A stretch of 64,000 bases of DNA from Bifiguratus adelaidae (taxonomy: Eukaryota; Mucoromycota; Endogonomycetes; Endogonales), in NCBI GenBank assembly GCA_002261195.1, contig MVBO01000077.1:1-64000 (forward strand), given 5' to 3'. Positions 61,120 to 64,000 of the stretch are shown here, piece after piece. Made by a program: the position numbers and the translations under genes. Positions within the stretch are counted from its first letter, which is position 1. Every line of letters starts with the position of its first letter. Under the pieces are notes generated by a model. That model saw nothing but the letters and a program-made list of their open reading frames with translations, searched no databases and was not told the DNA's origin.

Positions 61120-62026
61120 ATGCGTCCCGACCAAGTGCTACCCTACCCTCTCAAGAATCGATACATACTTCAGCGTCATGGACGCTCGGAAGCCAATGAA
61201 GCCGGTCTGATTTGCTCACATCCTCTGAACGGTATACCGGCTGAAGGAGGACCGAAAGGCAATGGCTATGGATTGACAGAGTCGGGTCGAAAGCAGGTAT
61301 TTGAGGTAGGTGTCGTCTTGTCCATGCTGAATCTATGCCGCAGATACTTATGGTTACGTCTAGACGGCAACCCGCATGTCAGATCACTTGTTTCCTTCAT
61401 CCCTCGGCACATTGACACCTGCAACCGACATCTACATTTATACCTCGCCTTTCCTGCGTACAGTGCAAACGGCCCAAATCATCCATTCTGTTCTCTCTTC
61501 CACCGCTTCAGTAGGCAATCATCTTCCCGAGCCTATTCCCACCATCAGTCTGCGTGAACGCGCATTTGGAACGTTGGAGTTGGGTCCGGATTCGGCCTAT
61601 GAAGGCGTATGGAAGGTAGACAACGAGTACGGCTTGGCGCAATCGGATTATCAACTCGATGCTCCTCTGCAACATTTTGTGCCGAACGAAGATGGGACGG
61701 AAAGTACGGTGCCGGATCCATGGCCTTATCATCCCAACCATCCGAATGACGTGGAGTCGCCTCCCCATGTGCGCGCACGTGCAGTCGCGTTGATTCGGGA
61801 ATTGGAAGCCAAACATCAAGGTGCAAACTTGATCCTGGTGATGCATGGCGACATTGTCCAGATCCTGCAGACGGCCTTCGTCACGGGCGATATGGAAGCA
61901 TGGAGGCATCGTCAGTTGACTCATGTAGGGACCGGCGAGTGGCGGGATATGGGTCATGGACAGGTGGATCCTGATACCATCACTGGGCCTGTCAGTGGCG
62001 AAGGTTTTCAGGCTGGCAATCAATAG
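61120..62026 (+). CDS. histidine phosphatase superfamily protein (phosphoglycerate-mutase fold)
   Basis: Branch-1 histidine phosphatase. LQRHGRSEANEAGL (catalytic RHG) lies near residue 20 in exon 1, which ends RKQVFE before a GTAGGT donor. Exon 2 joins at TATRMSDHLFPSSLG. Then come IYTSPFLRTVQTAQII (second Arg), SLRERAFGTLELGPDS (Glu acid/base region) and LILVMHGDIVQILQTAF (second catalytic His). The protein is about 280 residues. The insert GTESTVPDPWPYHPNHPNDV is unusual. Broad-specificity phosphatase is more likely than true mutase. Physiological substrate unknown. Confidence 0.85.
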
Positions 62027-62102
62027 ACAATAGACGTGCAGCATAGACATAGACGACATAATCTAAAACGTATAGAATGTACTCTAACGTTGCGGAAATC
62101 TA

Positions 62103-63022
62103 TTATGGTTTTGGGTCCTTGATCAAAAGCACATCGGCACTTCCGGCAAAGATCTGTTCTACAGGTAAATTATATTGCGCGTCGCGAAGGGGTATAGCGA
62201 CTGATCCATTGTGCCGATACATTTTGCCCTCGATGCTTACGCCAAGTTCTTGAGAAGCGCGCGCAAAGACGTCAGTGAGCGGAAGATTGGTAGGTATGTA
62301 AATGGCTCCGAGAAGGTCATCGTCCGTTCTTGCGTTTTGGTACACAAGCAATTCTTGCTTGGCACTCGATGGAGTCGACGGTGCGGGCGTGGGGTTGATT
62401 TTGGGGTTGTCGAGGGTAGTCGGATGGTTTGCAGTCGAGGTTGATGAGGATGAGGAGGGTATGCTGCTTAAGAGTTGATTCGGCAAGGGTGCGTCCGGTA
62501 GGGACCACACCTTGTCCAAATCTGGGTTTTGAATGTAATTCGGCACAAATGGTAGCGACGGTTCGGGCTTCGACGAGGTAGCCGCATCCGTCGCGGATGA
62601 CAACAACTCTTTGCCCACAGTATGGGCGATAAGGTTACATATCTTGTCGTCTTTGGCTAGATCAAGCGCAGTTTGACCTTTGTGCGTCTTGATGCTCGGA
62701 TCAGCGCCATTTTGCAACAGGTGAGCAACGATTCGCTCATGCGATCGATGGACTGCCCAATGTAGAGGTGTCCTAGCCGCGTCGTGAGTAATACGGGCCG
62801 AGCAGTTGGGCAATCTGCCGGACCAGAGTCACTTACCATCCGTTCATGCGACTGGCTGCATTGACGTCCACACCGGCATTAATGAGCTGCAGCACGCCTT
62901 CAAAGTTTCCGAGAGCACACAGCTAAACACAATTGCCTCGAATTAGCGGTTGCTTGACCAACCAGGTTTCTTGATGCAAGCCTCACCTCTCGTAGCGTCT
63001 CTTGACGCTGATCAGCAGCCAT
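62103..63022 (-). CDS. ANKRD40-like ankyrin-repeat protein
   Basis: Three exons. MAADQRQETLRE joins to LCALGNFEGVLQLINAGVDV, and NAASRMNGW joins to TPLHWAVHRSHERIVAHLLQ. With NGADPSIKTHKGQTALDLAK this makes two to three ankyrin repeats. After a Ser-rich linker the segment PSLPFVPNYIQNPDLDKVW matches the ELPFVPNY motif of animal ANKRD40. The C-terminal part ELLVYQNARTDDDLLGAIYI and FARASQELGVSIEGKMYRHN corresponds to the ANKRD40 C-terminal ubiquitin-like region, though divergent. Function of the family is poorly known. Head to head with the RraA-like gene, 34 bp between start codons. Confidence 0.8.
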
Positions 63023-63056
63023 TACCAAGAAAGGCACCTTTCTGACTGCTCGAAGT

Positions 63057-64000
63057 ATGGCTTCTCTGGAACAGCTTGCGCAGTATTCCACGTGTGATGT
63101 ATGTCCTTGTGCGTTCTTTGCGTCCACTCACGGTCCACTTGCGCTGTCAGATTGCGGACGCCCTTCAAAAGTTGGGCGTGACACCCTACGGGGGATATAT
63201 ACCTGATATCGTTATGCACTCGCCAGAGTACTGTGGGGGTAAGACGCGTATTGTTGGACCTGCATTCACTGTCGAGGTGCGTTTTGTCATGAATTCACGA
63301 TGCTCAAGCTGCGCAGGGTCACATTGCATGCTTACAGACGATTTACTCAACGATTAGATTGTGCCCAAGTCGGACAAGATATCGCCGACGCTCTCGGAGC
63401 CGTTTGTAAGTGGTCGTGCCAGAGTTGAAACCGTCAATGCCTTGAAAATTGTTACTGATGGAAGTCGCCTCGCTGATAGGTGGATTTGGCCCCGGAGGAA
63501 AGCGTCATTGTCATCCACGCTCCCGAAGGTTGTATGTTTGACACGGTGATCATTACACGACCTAATCTCCGTGCCTTCTGTTCTCAGGTGTCAAAAATGC
63601 AGTCTGGGGTGGTCTAATGATGGCAAGAGCAAAACAGAGAGGTGCCAAAGGGGTGATTGTCGATGGTAGAGTACGCGATATACTGGAACAACGTGCAGAC
63701 AAGTTTCCGGTAGGTAGGATTGGCTTGTCCACATGATCGCCATGCCTAAAAGCATCTAGGTCTTCTGCAAAGGCCTCTCTATCCTCGGTCAAGCATCATT
63801 TACACGACCATCGGCCGTCAATGTGCCCATCAAGATCAATGGCGACTTTGGCATGGACATCACCGTTCATCCCGGTGATATCGTAGTCGCAGACGTGGAT
63901 GGTGTCGTCGCTGTACCGCCTCAACTACTAGACCAAGTCATACGAAAGTGCGCAGTGGGAGTATTAGAAGATGGACAGTGCATGGAAGCCATACAGCAAG
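63057..64000 (+). CDS. RraA-like / HMG-CHA aldolase-type protein (3' end outside window)
   Basis: Exon 1 codes MASLEQLAQYSTCD (63057-63098); the intron ends GTCAG at about 63150 and exon 2 starts IADALQKLGVTPYGGY, together giving the STCDxADALxKLG opening of the family. Further exons: KTRIVGPAFTVE, VDLAPEESVIVIHAPEG, VKNAVWGGLMMARAKQRGAK, GVIVDGRVRDILE (the GG and DGxxRD metal/substrate motifs), VNVPIKINGDFGMDITVHPG, DIVVADVDGVVAVPPQLLDQ. The fold is that of 4-hydroxy-4-methyl-2-oxoglutarate/oxaloacetate aldolases and bacterial RraA. The activity in fungi is mostly untested. The end is cut by the window. Confidence 0.9.

Overview
The window is nuclear DNA from a fungus. The genes are dense, lie on both strands, and are split by many short (about 45-85 bp) GT-AG introns. 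The products are typically fungal: a Medusa-type developmental regulator, a YCF1-like ABCC pump, GPI-anchored wall proteins and a Tgl-type TAG lipase. A hyaluronan-synthase-like GT2, a nicotinamide phosphoribosyltransferase, an ANKRD40-like protein and a caleosin are absent from common yeasts. They hint at a basidiomycete or an early-diverging lineage, but I cannot assign a phylum. I see no transposon, viral relic, rRNA or CRISPR; one tRNA gene is present. Exon joins were worked out by eye, so most outer CDS limits are good to the codon while inner exons are approximate.

Left part (1-12.4 kb): a KDM4/Rph1-like JmjC demethylase cut by the left edge, a GCK-III kinase, tRNA-His(GTG), the Rieske protein, a MINPP1-like phosphatase, Naa10, a GATA factor and the TFIIA large subunit. 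At 12.4-14.4 kb lies the most unusual gene: an eIF4A-shaped protein in which nearly every catalytic DEAD-box motif is replaced, behind a novel N-terminal extension.

Middle (14.6-31.6 kb): a multi-span membrane protein with an unresolved reading frame and a hotdog thioesterase. These are followed by a caleosin with a very long N-terminal tail, a LEA-like mitochondrial membrane protein and a patatin-type TAG lipase; these lipid-body and stress functions sit side by side. Then come PRMT1, a PNGase A-like secreted amidase, a small unknown protein and the Medusa regulator with a 1.75 kb empty upstream region.

Right part (31.6-64 kb): a cPLA2-like phospholipase, a GPI-anchored GH16 glucanase/transglycosylase and a hyaluronan-synthase-like GT2. 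A divergent Nas2/NAMPT pair follows, then an anchored zinc metalloprotease, Pex16, a PMP20-type peroxiredoxin, a YCF1-like ABCC transporter, a tetraspanin, COQ2, SSA-type Hsp70, a secreted anchored protein and an MFS sugar transporter. The window ends with a histidine-phosphatase protein and a tightly packed head-to-head pair, ANKRD40-like and RraA-like, the latter cut by the right edge.

Architecture: very short 5' coding exons recur, and two genes have a first coding exon that is only the ATG. TCACGTG sites recur in short intergenic regions. TATA boxes, where seen, sit about 45-60 bp upstream of the ATG.
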